Origin: Arthrobacter bussei | Lineage (GTDB): Bacteria; Actinomycetota; Actinomycetes; Actinomycetales; Micrococcaceae | Length of the DNA: 64,000 nucleotides | Assembly (NCBI RefSeq): GCF_009377195.2 | Contig: NZ_VJXX01000001.1 | Span: 992,001-1,056,000 of the forward strand | Direction: 5' to 3' | Part shown: positions 1-8,401 of the stretch, one piece after another | Layout: each line of letters starts with the position of its first letter | How positions within the stretch are numbered: the first letter of the stretch is position 1 | The notes under the pieces: generated by a model | Databases searched by the model: none | The model's input: only the letters and a program-made list of their open reading frames with translations | What the model was told of the DNA's origin: nothing | Translations under genes and position numbers: made by a program

Positions 1-2
1 CC

Positions 3-665
3 GTGATGCCGCCCGGACAGCGCGAGCGCCTCATGTCCGCCGCGGCCCGGGCCGGCACGGTGGTCGTGGCGGACGAGACGATGGCCGAGCTGCGGATCGA
101 GGGCGACGCCGAGCCGCCCCTCGCGGCGTTCGGTCCCGCCGTGCTGATCGGCTCCATGGGCAAGACCGTCTGGGGCGGGCTGCGCATCGGCTGGATCAGG
201 GCGGAGCGCGAGGTGATCCGGCGGCTCGTGCAGTCCCGGTACGCGCAGGACCTCGGGACGCCGATCCTCGAGCAGCTGATCGCCCTCGAGATGCTCGGCG
301 ACTACGACGCGCTGCTCCGGTTCCGGGCGCAGCAGCTCGCCGACGGACAGCGGGAGCTCGGCCGGCTCCTCGCCGCACAGCTGCCGGGGTGGGACGTACC
401 GCGCGTCTCGGGCGGCCTCTGCACCTGGGTCAATCTCGGCGCCCCGGTCAGCTCCGAACTCGCCCTCGCCGCGCGCGACCGCGGCCTGCTGCTGGGAGCC
501 GGGCCCCGCTTCGGCATGGACGGCGTGTTCGAGCGCTTCCTCCGCGTCCCCTTCAGCTATCCGGCCGAGGACACCCGACGGGCCGTGGGAATCCTCGCCG
601 GGGCGTGGGCAGCCCTCGACGGCAGCAGGTCCGCGCGCGACGACTTCGCCCCCGCACTGGTCTAG
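3..665 (+). CDS. MocR/YczR-type PLP-binding regulator, C-terminal part (cut by window edge)
   Basis: The reading frame is open to the left edge, so the true start lies outside the window. The visible 220 residues are a fold-type I aminotransferase-like domain. Asp24-Glu25 follow a hydrophobic strand, as in the pyridine-nitrogen contact, and Lys54 in SMGKTVWGG is the expected PLP Schiff-base lysine. The GSMGKTVWGGLRIGW stretch is typical of MocR-like regulators of the YczR/PtsJ type, which carry a GntR helix-turn-helix at the N-terminus. That half is not visible, so a stand-alone aminotransferase cannot be excluded. It converges with the UvrA-like gene 36 bases downstream. Confidence 0.75.
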   Translation: MMPPGQRERLMSAAARAGTVVVADETMAELRIEGDAEPPLAAFGPAVLIGSMGKTVWGGLRIGWIRAEREVIRRLVQSRYAQDLGTPILEQLIALEMLGDYDALLRFRAQQLADGQRELGRLLAAQLPGWDVPRVSGGLCTWVNLGAPVSSELALAARDRGLLLGAGPRFGMDGVFERFLRVPFSYPAEDTRRAVGILAGAWAALDGSRSARDDFAPALV

Positions 666-701
666 CGGGCGCACCGGCACCGCGGCGCGGACCCGGTCGC
701 G

Positions 702-3260
702 TCACAGCTGGTGCGCGGGCGCCGCCCGATGACTTGCCAGATGGAGTGCGAGATAGGGCGCCGTGGCGCTCGTCCCCGCGTCGAGGCGGGCGACGTCAGC
801 AGGCGTCCCCGTCGCGACGATCGACCCGCCCGCCGAACCGCCTCCGGGCCCGAGGTCGATCACCCAGTCGGCCGCGGCCACCACGGACATGGTGTGCTCC
901 ACGACCACGACGGTGTTCCCCGCGTCCACGAGCGTGCGCAACTGGGCGAGGAGCAGGACGACGTCGGCCGGGTGCAGGCCCGTGGTCGGCTCGTCGAGCA
1001 GGTACAGGGTGTGCCCGCGGCGGGCGCGCTGCAGTTCCGTGGCGAGCTTGATCCGCTGGGCCTCGCCCCCGGACAGCTCGGTGGCCGGCTGGCCGAGGCG
1101 GAGGTAGCCCAGGCCCACCTCGCGGAGCGTGGCGAGGGAGCGCGCTGCGGCGGGGACGTTCGCGAGGAAGCCGGCGGCGTCGTCGACCGTCAGGGCGAGC
1201 ACGTCGGCGATGCTGCGGCCGTCCAGCGTGACCGAGAGCGTCTCCTCGTTGTAGCGCGCGCCGTGACAGGTGGGGCACGGCCCGTAGCTCCCGGGCAGGA
1301 AGAGCAGCTCGACGGACACGAAGCCCTCGCCCTGGCACGTCTCGCAGCGGCCGCCCTGAACGTTGAAGGAGAAGCGACCCGCTCCGAAGCCCCTGGCCCG
1401 GGCCTCGTCCGTCGCGGCGAAGGCCTTCCGCACGGCGTCGAAGAGCCCCGTGTAGGTGGCGAGGTTGGATCGCGGCGTCCGCCCGATCGGCTTCTGGTTG
1501 ACGCTGACGAGCCGGTCGACGGCCTCGAGGCCGCTGATGCCCGCCACTGGCGGCTCTGCCGCGCCGGCCTGACTGTCGGCGTCGTCGTCGATCTCCTCCG
1601 GGGTGTCGTTGCGCACGTGCGCCCCGACGGCCTCGGCCAGGACCGTACTGACCAGGGTCGACTTCCCGGAACCGGACACCCCGGTGACCGCCGTCAGCAC
1701 GCCGACCGGGATCTCGGCGTCGAGTCCCGCGAGGTTGTGGCGGTGGATGCCGGTCAGGCGCAGCCAGCCCGCGGGCGAACGCGGGGCGGGAGGACCGGCG
1801 TCCGCGGATCCGCTTCCGGCGAGGAACGGTGCCGTCACCGATGCCGGGATGGCGGCGAGGCCGTCGACCGGGCCGCTGTAGAGGACGGTGCCACCGCCCT
1901 CGCCCGCGCCCGGGCCCACGTCGACGATCCAGTCCGCGTGGCGCACCACGTCCATGTTGTGCTCGACGACGAACACCGAGTTGCCGGCGTCCTTGAGCTC
2001 CTCGAGGACGGCCAGGAGCGGCTCGACGTCGGCCGGATGAAGGCCCGCCGAGGGCTCGTCGAGGACGTAGACCACGCCGAACAGGCCGGAGCGGAGCTGG
2101 GTGGCGATCCGGAGCCGCTGCATCTCCCCGGGTGAGAGCGTGGGCGTGGCGCGGCCGAGGCTGAGGTACCCGAGCCCGAGGTCCACGAGCGTGCCGAGCC
2201 GCTGCACGAGGTCCCTGCTGATGGTCACCGACACCTCCGTCCCCTCCCCCGAGGTCCACGACCGGTGTGCGGCGGACGGGTGGACGAGGGTCGCTGCCGG
2301 TTCGAGGTGCGCAGCCAGCTCCGCCAGCGGCAGGGCGTTGGCCGCGGCGATCGAGAGGCCGGCGAACGTCACCGCGAGCGCCTCCGGCCGCAATCCGCTC
2401 CCGCCGCAGACCCCGCACGGCCCGGATTCCATGAAGGGCAGCACGCGCTCGCGCATCTGCTGGCTCTTGGAATCGTGCAGGGTGTGCAGCACGTAGCTCT
2501 TCGCGCTCCAGAAGCGCCCCTTGTAGGGCTTGGCCACGCGGTCCCGCTGCGGGGTCACCTCGACGACGGGCTGCTCCTCGGTGAACAGGAGCCACGTCCT
2601 CGCGTCCTCGGGCAGCTCACGCCAGGGGACGTCGATGTCGTGACCCAGTTCGCTCACGACGTCGCGCAGGTTCTTGCCCTGCCAGGCGCCCGGCCAGGCG
2701 GCGATGGCGCCGTCGCGGATGCTGAGCGTCGGATCGGGCACGAGGGACTGCTCCGTGACGTCTCGGGCTATGCCGAGCCCATGGCAGCGCGGGCAGGCGC
2801 CGGCCGCAGTGTTCGGCGAGAAGGCGTCGGACTCGAGCCGTCCGGCGGCGTCCGCCGGGTATGTGCCGGCCCGGGAGTAGAGCATCCGCAGGGAGTTGGA
2901 CAGCGTGGTCAGCGTGCCGACGGTCGAGCGGGCGCTCGGGGTGCCGCGCCGCTGCTGGAGGGCGACGGCGGGAGGCAGCCCGGTGATCGAGGCGACATGC
3001 GGGGTGTGGCCCTGTTGGATGAGCCGCCGCGCGTACGGGGCCACCGACTCCAGGTAGCGGCGCTGGGCCTCGGCGTAGATGGTCCCGAACGCGAGGGAGG
3101 ACTTGCCCGAGCCGGAGACACCCGTGAAGGCGACGACGGCGTCCCGGGGGCAGTCGACGTCGACTCCGCGCAGATTGTTCTCGGTGGCGCCGAGGACCCG
3201 GACGAAGCCGGGTCGGCTGGTCGGCGTGCCGGAGGGGATGCTTTCGGTCGATTCGATCAC
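702..3260 (-). CDS. UvrA-like ABC excinuclease subunit (UvrA2 type)
   Basis: An 852-residue twin-ATPase protein. The first Walker A (GVSGSGKSS, Lys53) and a second (GVSGSGKST) lie in separate halves, each followed by an ABC signature (LSPGEMQRL, LSGGEAQRI) and a LDEP Walker B. Zinc-finger CxxC pairs are visible (CPRC, CGVCGGSG, CETC, CPTC). It is about 100 residues shorter than canonical UvrA, as expected for UvrA2-class proteins that lack the UvrB-binding insert and are linked to drug or DNA-damage tolerance. The GTG at 3260 was chosen because the homologous N-terminus begins there; in-frame codons further upstream run into the preceding gene. The role in repair versus resistance is inferred. 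Confidence 0.88.
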   Translation of the reverse strand: MIESTESIPSGTPTSRPGFVRVLGATENNLRGVDVDCPRDAVVAFTGVSGSGKSSLAFGTIYAEAQRRYLESVAPYARRLIQQGHTPHVASITGLPPAVALQQRRGTPSARSTVGTLTTLSNSLRMLYSRAGTYPADAAGRLESDAFSPNTAAGACPRCHGLGIARDVTEQSLVPDPTLSIRDGAIAAWPGAWQGKNLRDVVSELGHDIDVPWRELPEDARTWLLFTEEQPVVEVTPQRDRVAKPYKGRFWSAKSYVLHTLHDSKSQQMRERVLPFMESGPCGVCGGSGLRPEALAVTFAGLSIAAANALPLAELAAHLEPAATLVHPSAAHRSWTSGEGTEVSVTISRDLVQRLGTLVDLGLGYLSLGRATPTLSPGEMQRLRIATQLRSGLFGVVYVLDEPSAGLHPADVEPLLAVLEELKDAGNSVFVVEHNMDVVRHADWIVDVGPGAGEGGGTVLYSGPVDGLAAIPASVTAPFLAGSGSADAGPPAPRSPAGWLRLTGIHRHNLAGLDAEIPVGVLTAVTGVSGSGKSTLVSTVLAEAVGAHVRNDTPEEIDDDADSQAGAAEPPVAGISGLEAVDRLVSVNQKPIGRTPRSNLATYTGLFDAVRKAFAATDEARARGFGAGRFSFNVQGGRCETCQGEGFVSVELLFLPGSYGPCPTCHGARYNEETLSVTLDGRSIADVLALTVDDAAGFLANVPAAARSLATLREVGLGYLRLGQPATELSGGEAQRIKLATELQRARRGHTLYLLDEPTTGLHPADVVLLLAQLRTLVDAGNTVVVVEHTMSVVAAADWVIDLGPGGGSAGGSIVATGTPADVARLDAGTSATAPYLALHLASHRAAPAHQL

Positions 3261-3310
3261 CGGTCCCACCCTACGGTCCCCCGCGCCCCCGGGCGCACCT
3301 CCCCCGGGCT

Positions 3311-3925
3311 TCAGCCCACCATGCGCGCATCGAGGGAGGTGCGCCGGATGCCGGCCGCGACCCGCGTCGTCGCGGCGACGACCGCTGCCTCGACCGCTGC
3401 ACGGTCGGTGGACTCGGATTCGTGGATGAAGGCCGTGGTCCCATGGCGCATCCCGCAGAACCCGATGATGCCCTGCTCGATCTGCGTGGCGAACGACGTC
3501 GCGTACCCGTGCCGCCTGATCGACTCCTCCTCGGTTCCGGCCAGGGGAAGCAGGTGCATGGTCAGATGCTGGAGCAGGGGCCGCACCGGACCGTCGCCGT
3601 CGTCGTCGAAGGCCCACCCGCCGATGAAGACCCGGTCGATCCACCCCTTGAGGATCGCCGGCATGGACCACCAGTACAGGGGGAAGACGAGCACCACGTC
3701 CGTCACGGCGTCGAGCCGTTCCTGCTCGCGCAGGACGGACGGTTGGGGCTGCCCTGCACCGCGGTACAGCCGCCGGTCCTCGACGGTGAAACGGGGATCG
3801 AACTGCTCCTGGTCCAGGTGGGCGAACTGCGGCTGCTGCCCCTCGAGCAGTCCGCCGAGGCGGTCGGCGACGTGATGCGTCAGGGAGCCCTGATCGGGGT
3901 GCGCCGTGACGATCAGGACCGTCAT
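3311..3925 (-). CDS. NAD(P)H dehydrogenase (quinone) / flavodoxin-fold oxidoreductase
   Basis: A 204-residue cytosolic flavoprotein of the KefF/MdaB/NQO family, which performs two-electron reduction of quinones using NAD(P)H. The N-terminal TVLIVTAHPDQGSLTH segment is the FMN/FAD phosphate-binding loop. VFPLYWWSMPAILKGWIDRVF is the family signature, about residues 78-98. ATG 3925 follows an AGCAGG ribosome-binding site; a GTG three codons upstream is less likely. It lies 50 bases ahead of the UvrA-like gene on the same strand and 52 bases after the RidA gene, so the three may be co-transcribed. The substrate cannot be told from the sequence. Confidence 0.85.
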   Translation of the reverse strand: MTVLIVTAHPDQGSLTHHVADRLGGLLEGQQPQFAHLDQEQFDPRFTVEDRRLYRGAGQPQPSVLREQERLDAVTDVVLVFPLYWWSMPAILKGWIDRVFIGGWAFDDDGDGPVRPLLQHLTMHLLPLAGTEEESIRRHGYATSFATQIEQGIIGFCGMRHGTTAFIHESESTDRAAVEAAVVAATTRVAAGIRRTSLDARMVG

Positions 3926-3977
3926 CGGGGGCACCTGCTGGGCCTGGTGCTCGCGAGACCGCCCTCGGACACGGCCC

Positions 3978-4382
3978 TCACGGGATGACCGCCGTCACCT
4001 CGGCCTCGATGAGGATGCAGGGCTCGAAGAGGATCTCGACACCGATGAGCGCAGCAGGGACTGCGGGGATCGAGAACTCCTCACGCGCCCGGTCCATGCC
4101 CTCGGTGAAGGCCCCGTACATCTCCCGCTTCCAGCCCGCGGCGTACCACGTGAAGCGGACGACGTCGTCGAAGGTCGCCCCGGCGGCCGCGAGTGCCTTC
4201 GCGACGTTGCGGTGCACCTGGACGATCTGTCCGGCGAGATCTCCCGGCGCGACCAGCCGCCCCTCCGCGTCCCAGGCCACCTGCCCGGCGATGTGCACCT
4301 GCCGCGAGCCGGACGCGACGGCCACGTGGTGGTAGAGCGGGACCGAGATGTGGTTCTCCGGGTTGATCAGGGTGACGGGCAT
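3978..4382 (-). CDS. RidA family protein (YjgF/YER057c/UK114)
   Basis: A 134-residue protein of the RidA superfamily, small trimeric enzymes that hydrolyse reactive enamine/imine intermediates; many paralogues have other roles. The sequence has the family's VHIAGQVAWDAEG strand, the AAGATFDDVVRFTWY segment and the closing IGVEILFEPCILIEAEVTAV strand with the conserved Glu. ATG 4382 is preceded by GAAGGA at six bases. It is divergent from a MarR gene, and the shared spacer contains MarR-type dyads, so repression by that regulator is likely. As a member next to a MarR/oxidoreductase pair, its substrate is unknown. Confidence 0.87.
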   Translation of the reverse strand: MPVTLINPENHISVPLYHHVAVASGSRQVHIAGQVAWDAEGRLVAPGDLAGQIVQVHRNVAKALAAAGATFDDVVRFTWYAAGWKREMYGAFTEGMDRAREEFSIPAVPAALIGVEILFEPCILIEAEVTAVIP

Positions 4383-4410
4383 GGCATGTCCTTCGGGTCG
4401 GGGATCGAGG

Positions 4411-4466
4411 TGACTCAATGAGTTCAAGCGTGAAGTGATTCAAGCATGACTTCATGCGTGAAGTCA
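4411..4466. promoter_or_regulatory. Array of MarR-type operator dyads between ridA-like and marR-like genes
   Basis: The best element is TGACTTCATGCGTGAAGTCA (4447-4466), with perfect 8-base arms around TGCG. A second, TTCAAGCGTGAA at 4423-4434, continues into TGAAGTGA and matches the first at most positions. Further partial arms (CTCAATGAG at 4414-4422) lie between it and the RidA gene. The perfect dyad sits where the -35 region of the MarR promoter should be. This is a direct sequence observation; binding by the neighbouring MarR protein is inferred. Confidence 0.75.
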
Positions 4467-4478
4467 AGGGACCGCCGA

Positions 4479-4484
4479 TACGAT
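4479..4484 (+). promoter_or_regulatory. -10 element TACGAT for leaderless marR-like mRNA
   Basis: TACGAT ends six bases before ATG 4491, so transcription would start at or next to the A of the start codon. No ribosome-binding site is visible, which fits a leaderless transcript and supports this start over the upstream in-frame ATG at 4446. Confidence 0.6.
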
Positions 4485-4490
4485 GGATGC

Positions 4491-4991
4491 ATGGTTTCCT
4501 CCTCGAGCATCGACCCCGTAGGCAGCGCGTCGGAGCCCGTCGCTTGGCTGTCCCCCGACGAGAAGGAAGCCTGGACCGGGCTGGTGTCGCTGGTGCTCCT
4601 CATGCCCGGACGCCTCGAATCACCCCTGCAGCAGGAAGCCGGCCTGACCCTGTTCGACTACCTGACCCTCAGCCACATCTCGGAGACACCGCACCACGAG
4701 ATCCGCATGAGTGATCTCGCCTACCTCGCGAACGGCTCCCTGTCCCGGCTGTCCAACGTGGTGAAGCGCTTCGAGCAGCGGGGGTGGGTGACGCGATCGC
4801 CCGATCCGGCCGACGGGCGCTACACCCTCGTGGCGCTCACCGCCCCGGGCTTCGACGTCGTCGTGGCAGCGGCGCCCACGCACGTCCGGGCCGTCAGGGA
4901 GTCGGTCCTCGACCCGCTGGACGAGGACGACCAGCGTGCCCTCGCCGTGATCGCCCGGAAGCTCCGCACCCGGCCCGAGGACCTGGCGTAG
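4491..4991 (+). CDS. MarR family transcriptional regulator
   Basis: A 166-residue winged-helix regulator. The recognition region is MSDLAYLANGSLSRLSNVVKRFEQRGWV (about residues 68-95), followed by the wing TRSPDPADGRYTLVALT. N-terminal and C-terminal helices form the usual dimer interface. ATG 4491 is favoured by a -10 hexamer six bases upstream. It is divergent from the RidA gene, and a perfect 20-base palindrome overlaps its own promoter, which suggests autorepression and control of the ridA-oxidoreductase-uvrA2 side. The inducing ligand is unknown. Confidence 0.9.
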   Translation: MVSSSSIDPVGSASEPVAWLSPDEKEAWTGLVSLVLLMPGRLESPLQQEAGLTLFDYLTLSHISETPHHEIRMSDLAYLANGSLSRLSNVVKRFEQRGWVTRSPDPADGRYTLVALTAPGFDVVVAAAPTHVRAVRESVLDPLDEDDQRALAVIARKLRTRPEDLA

Positions 4992-5131
4992 CCGGAGGGC
5001 CGAGGCCGTCTGCAGAGCCTGCCGCGGGTGATCGACGGTGCGGATTCGGCGAGTGGTCCGGCGGACGCGAGAGGTCGCAACAGCAGTCACTCCTGGCTTG
5101 CGCCTCGAGGGTGATCGGGTCCGGTGCACGG

Positions 5132-5905
5132 CTATTCGTCGCTGGGAGGTGCTGCGGCCTGGTAGATGATGGCGGCTGCGACGTCCTTCAGCCTGACATT
5201 CGTGTCGTTGGACAGTCTCTGCAACCGGAGGAAAGCCTCTTCGCCGGTGCAGTGATGCTGGGCCATGAGAACACCCTTGGCCTGCTCGATACCGGCCCGC
5301 GAGTTCATCGCTTCCTGCAGTTGTTCCACCTCTTGGCGCGCGGATCGGTAGAGACCGGAGGTCACCATGGTCGCCGCCGAGTATTCCGTGAACCGCTGAT
5401 GCCGGTCCGCGTAGGGTGCGTCCGGATCAGCTTTGAGGTATTCGAGGAGACGGACGAGGTCCTCGCGGTGCTCGGTGACGTCGTGCACCTCCTGCAGGAG
5501 AGCGACCACTCGACCGCTGCCGTCCAGCACCGGGCTGTTGACCGGACTCCAGTACCGCTCGAGGAAGGCGCCGGGGCGGGCAGGATCAGGGATGTCGAAC
5601 CGGTGGAGGAGCATGCTGTCCCTCTGTCCGGTCCTCTTCACCCGTTCCAGTGATTCGCGCATCACCCTGGCCGGCTCCTGACCGGATTGCGACGGGCTCT
5701 CTGCGAACACCTCGAAAGCCTGGCGCCCGACGAGGTCAGCGGCAGAGATCCCTACCAACTCTGCGAACGCTGGATTCACGTCGAGGATCACGTACTCGGG
5801 ATCCATCAGGGAATATGCCGACGACGTCGCGTCGAAGATACCCCGAGCATGAGCTGTGATCCGATCAACCTCTTCTTCCGCGCCTGCACTGCCGTACCGC
5901 TCCAC
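5132..5905 (-). CDS. PAS-ANTAR signalling/antitermination regulator
   Basis: About 257 residues. A PAS domain occupies roughly residues 15-140 (YSLMDPEYVILDVNPAF, then the YWSPVNSPV strand and VVALLQEVHDVTEHRE). A coiled-coil linker follows, then a C-terminal ANTAR domain (MNSRAGIEQAKGVLMAQH, then DVAAAIIYQ). ANTAR domains bind paired hexaloop RNA hairpins and block termination. GTG 5905 was chosen because GAGGGACGC lies just upstream; an alternative GTG lies at 5941. It stands alone, and no target hairpins are obvious beside it. A second ANTAR gene, broken, lies at 38469. Confidence 0.87.
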   Translation of the reverse strand: MERYGSAGAEEEVDRITAHARGIFDATSSAYSLMDPEYVILDVNPAFAELVGISAADLVGRQAFEVFAESPSQSGQEPARVMRESLERVKRTGQRDSMLLHRFDIPDPARPGAFLERYWSPVNSPVLDGSGRVVALLQEVHDVTEHREDLVRLLEYLKADPDAPYADRHQRFTEYSAATMVTSGLYRSARQEVEQLQEAMNSRAGIEQAKGVLMAQHHCTGEEAFLRLQRLSNDTNVRLKDVAAAIIYQAAAPPSDE

Positions 5906-6498
5906 GCTGCGTCCCTCGCTCTTCGTCCAACACCTCGACACTCTTCAATCGAGACCGATGTCAGAACGTTCAACCCTAACCGCAGGCCTCATCCTCCAGG
6001 CCGGAAAATATGCGCCTATGCATCCCTGACGGACTATGGTCGCGCTCACTGCTCGTGCGCCTGCTGGTCACAGAACGATGCCGGCCCATCCCAGGACCCC
6101 GAGCACCAGCCCCCTTTCGATCACTCGACTGCTGAGGGACGTCCTGAGCAGCTGAGGCTTCTCCAGGCACCCTGCCCGGTCGAGCAGCGGCCGACGTGTC
6201 AGGTTGTCACGGAGGTGGTGGAACCTCGCTCACCGCCTCTCCCCCGCAGGTGCTGACAGCAACAGTCGTCGATCGACGTCTTCCATGGAGTCACGTTCCG
6301 GCGTGTGATCCCAAGAGAGCCCGAGGTACCACCTCCGCCACATGATCCTCGTGCGGGTTCTCCAAGGATGGTGCCGGAACAGCACACCGGGGTCTCGGTA
6401 CTGCCCGGGGCGAGGCTGCGGATCATAAATCGCGCCGTCATCGAGCGGAAGGCATCGACCGGCACGATCCGCACGTCGCGACCGACTGCACGCGTTCC
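5906..6498. other. Intergenic stretch without a recognisable gene
   Basis: About 590 bases between the PAS-ANTAR gene and the small acidic protein gene. The open frames here are short, lack family motifs and have unconvincing codon use; composition is a little more AT-rich than the flanks. No tRNA or strong hairpin was seen. It may hold the ANTAR gene's promoter and gene remnants, but nothing specific can be supported. Confidence 0.5.
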
Positions 6499-6504
6499 TA
6501 GGCT
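6499..6504 (+). promoter_or_regulatory. -10 element TAGGCT for leaderless small acidic protein mRNA
   Basis: TAGGCT ends exactly six bases before ATG 6511. This favours the ATG over the adjacent in-frame GTG at 6508 and suggests a leaderless transcript. Confidence 0.5.
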
Positions 6505-6510
6505 GGAGTG

Positions 6511-6786
6511 ATGGCTGACATCAACGAAGAGTTCCCGACGCTGGACGATCTCAACCCCGACAACGACGCCCTGCCGCGGCCCTCGCCCCGGACCCACGGC
6601 AAGTCCGACGACCACGTGGACGACGACGCCCTCGCGCTCGCCACCGAACGCGAGGAAGTGGCCCTGGGCCTGAAGGACTACGTGCCGGACGACGTCCCCG
6701 ACGCCACGGATCCGCTGCCCCCGGAGGCCGCTCCGGAGGCCGACCTCGCGCAGCGCGGTCTGCTGGAAGACCCCGGCAGGGGCTGA
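6511..6786 (+). CDS. Small acidic hypothetical protein
   Basis: A 91-residue protein with no recognised domain. It is strongly acidic (Asp/Glu-rich, for example DDHVDDDALAL), proline-rich, and has no signal peptide or membrane segment, so it is probably cytosolic and partly disordered. Codon use is strongly GC-biased at third positions, which argues for a real gene. It converges with the bkdC gene, whose stop lies 25 bases beyond. Function is unknown; an acidic protein this short could be an inhibitor or a binding partner, but nothing in the sequence says so. Confidence 0.6.
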   Translation: MADINEEFPTLDDLNPDNDALPRPSPRTHGKSDDHVDDDALALATEREEVALGLKDYVPDDVPDATDPLPPEAAPEADLAQRGLLEDPGRG

Positions 6787-6810
6787 CCGGACAGCGTCGT
6801 CCGCGGCCGG

Positions 6811-8400
6811 TCAGAGGTCGGCCAGCATCCCGCCGGGGTTCTCCATCGCGTCGGCGACGAAGCGGAGGAACCCGCCGGCCGTCCCGCCGTCGCACACCCG
6901 GTGGTCGAACGCGAGCGTCAGCTCGGTCACCTTCCGTACGGCGAGCTCACCGTCGACCACCCAGGGGCGGTCGATGATGCGTCCCATGCCGAGGATCGCC
7001 GATTCCGGGTAATTGATGATCGCGGCGCTGCCATCCACTCCGAAGACGCCGTAGTTGTTCAGCGTGAAGGTGCCGGAGGATAGATCGGACGGCGTCGCCT
7101 TCCCGGCACGCGCCAGGGCGGCCAGCCGCCGGATCTCGTTATCGAGTCCACGCGCCGACAGGGTGTCGGCGCGTCGGACGCTCGGCACCACGAGACCTCG
7201 GTCGGTCTGGGCCGCGATGCCGAGGTTCACGCCGTCCACGCGCACGAGCTCCTGCGTGCCGTCCTCGCCCGTGGTGATCCTGCTGTTCAACTCGGGATAG
7301 TGCGCCAGGCCCGCGACCACGAAGCGCGCCACGAAAGCGAGGATGCCGGGGACGGCGTCGGGCGTGCGTCGCTTGATGCCGTCGCGGAGTTCGACGAGGG
7401 CCGTGACGTCGACGTCCACCCATACGGTCGCCTCGGGGATCTCCCGCCGGCTCCGCGACATGGCGTCCGCGATCGTCCGCCGCACGCCGCGCAGTGGTGT
7501 CCGCTCGAGGATGGCGAGGCCGGACCGTGAGTCGCGGGACGTCGATGGCTCCGCAGGGGGCGCGGCCGCTTCGGGACCATCCGCCAGGCCGGAGGGGATG
7601 ACGTGCGCGGCGATGGCGGCATCGATGTCGCGCCGGAGGATCAGGCCCTTCTCCCCCGACCCGAGGACGTCGTCGAGCTTGATCCCGTGGTCGCGGGCGA
7701 GCTTGCGCACGAGCGGCGAGACGCACAGGGGTGCGCGTCGCTCGTGAGCCTCACCCGGGTCCGTCGAGGCGTGAGCCGGCCTCCCGGCCGGAGTGCGAGC
7801 CGGACCCTGGGTCGGCGCCCGCCCGGCGACGTGTGCGGATGCGCTCGCCGGGCTGCTCGTCGAATCCACAGCACCTACGAGCGCCGGTCGCGTGCCTGTC
7901 GGGGCCGCACCTTTGCGCGGTCGCGTCCGGCCGCCGGTCAGCCCACCCGGGGTGCCGTAACCGATGAGGACGTTCCCCGACCCCTCGCTCACGACCGGTG
8001 GCTGCTCGTCGGGGCGTGTCGCGGACGCCGGGACACCGGAATCCTCGCGAAGCTCCTCGGCGGCGCCGTCGATCGCCGCGGCATCAGAGGTGACTGCGGC
8101 ATCGGGGGTAGCTGCGCCGGATCCTGTCGCGGGAGCCCCCTCGGGCCGCACGGACAGGAAGGGGGCGCCGACGTCGAGCACCTCGCCCGGCCGCCCGTGG
8201 AGGACGGCGACCGTTCCCGCGAAGGGGGACGGTACCTCCACCACGGACTTGGCGGTCTCGACCTCGGCGATCGCCTGGTCGACGGCGACGGTGTCCCCCT
8301 CCGCCACGAGCCAGGACACCAGCTCGGCCTCCGTGAGGCCCTCCCCCAGGTCGGGGAGCATGAAGACGAGGAGCTTCTCGGCAACGGTCGGCGTGCTCAT
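6811..8400 (-). CDS. bkdC: Dihydrolipoamide acyltransferase (E2) of a 2-oxoacid dehydrogenase complex
   Basis: A 529-residue E2 core protein that transfers acyl groups from lipoate to CoA. The lipoyl domain spans residues 10-85, with Lys51 in EVETAKSVVE as the lipoylation site. A long Ala/Pro/Thr-rich linker follows, then the E3/E1-binding domain (SPLVRKLARDHGIKLDDVLGSG) and the catalytic domain ending in FDHRVCDGG (His500, Asp504). It begins one base after the E1-beta stop codon. The Lrp-type neighbour suggests branched-chain rather than pyruvate substrates. No E3 gene is present in the window, so E3 must be supplied from elsewhere. Confidence 0.93.
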   Translation of the reverse strand: MSTPTVAEKLLVFMLPDLGEGLTEAELVSWLVAEGDTVAVDQAIAEVETAKSVVEVPSPFAGTVAVLHGRPGEVLDVGAPFLSVRPEGAPATGSGAATPDAAVTSDAAAIDGAAEELREDSGVPASATRPDEQPPVVSEGSGNVLIGYGTPGGLTGGRTRPRKGAAPTGTRPALVGAVDSTSSPASASAHVAGRAPTQGPARTPAGRPAHASTDPGEAHERRAPLCVSPLVRKLARDHGIKLDDVLGSGEKGLILRRDIDAAIAAHVIPSGLADGPEAAAPPAEPSTSRDSRSGLAILERTPLRGVRRTIADAMSRSRREIPEATVWVDVDVTALVELRDGIKRRTPDAVPGILAFVARFVVAGLAHYPELNSRITTGEDGTQELVRVDGVNLGIAAQTDRGLVVPSVRRADTLSARGLDNEIRRLAALARAGKATPSDLSSGTFTLNNYGVFGVDGSAAIINYPESAILGMGRIIDRPWVVDGELAVRKVTELTLAFDHRVCDGGTAGGFLRFVADAMENPGGMLADL

Positions 8401-8401
8401 C

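Noticed and set aside
5942-6500. Degraded gene in the gap after the PAS-ANTAR gene
   Set aside because: Frames at 5687-6256 and 6199-6615 were read on both strands; none shows a recognisable motif, so no pseudogene can be supported.
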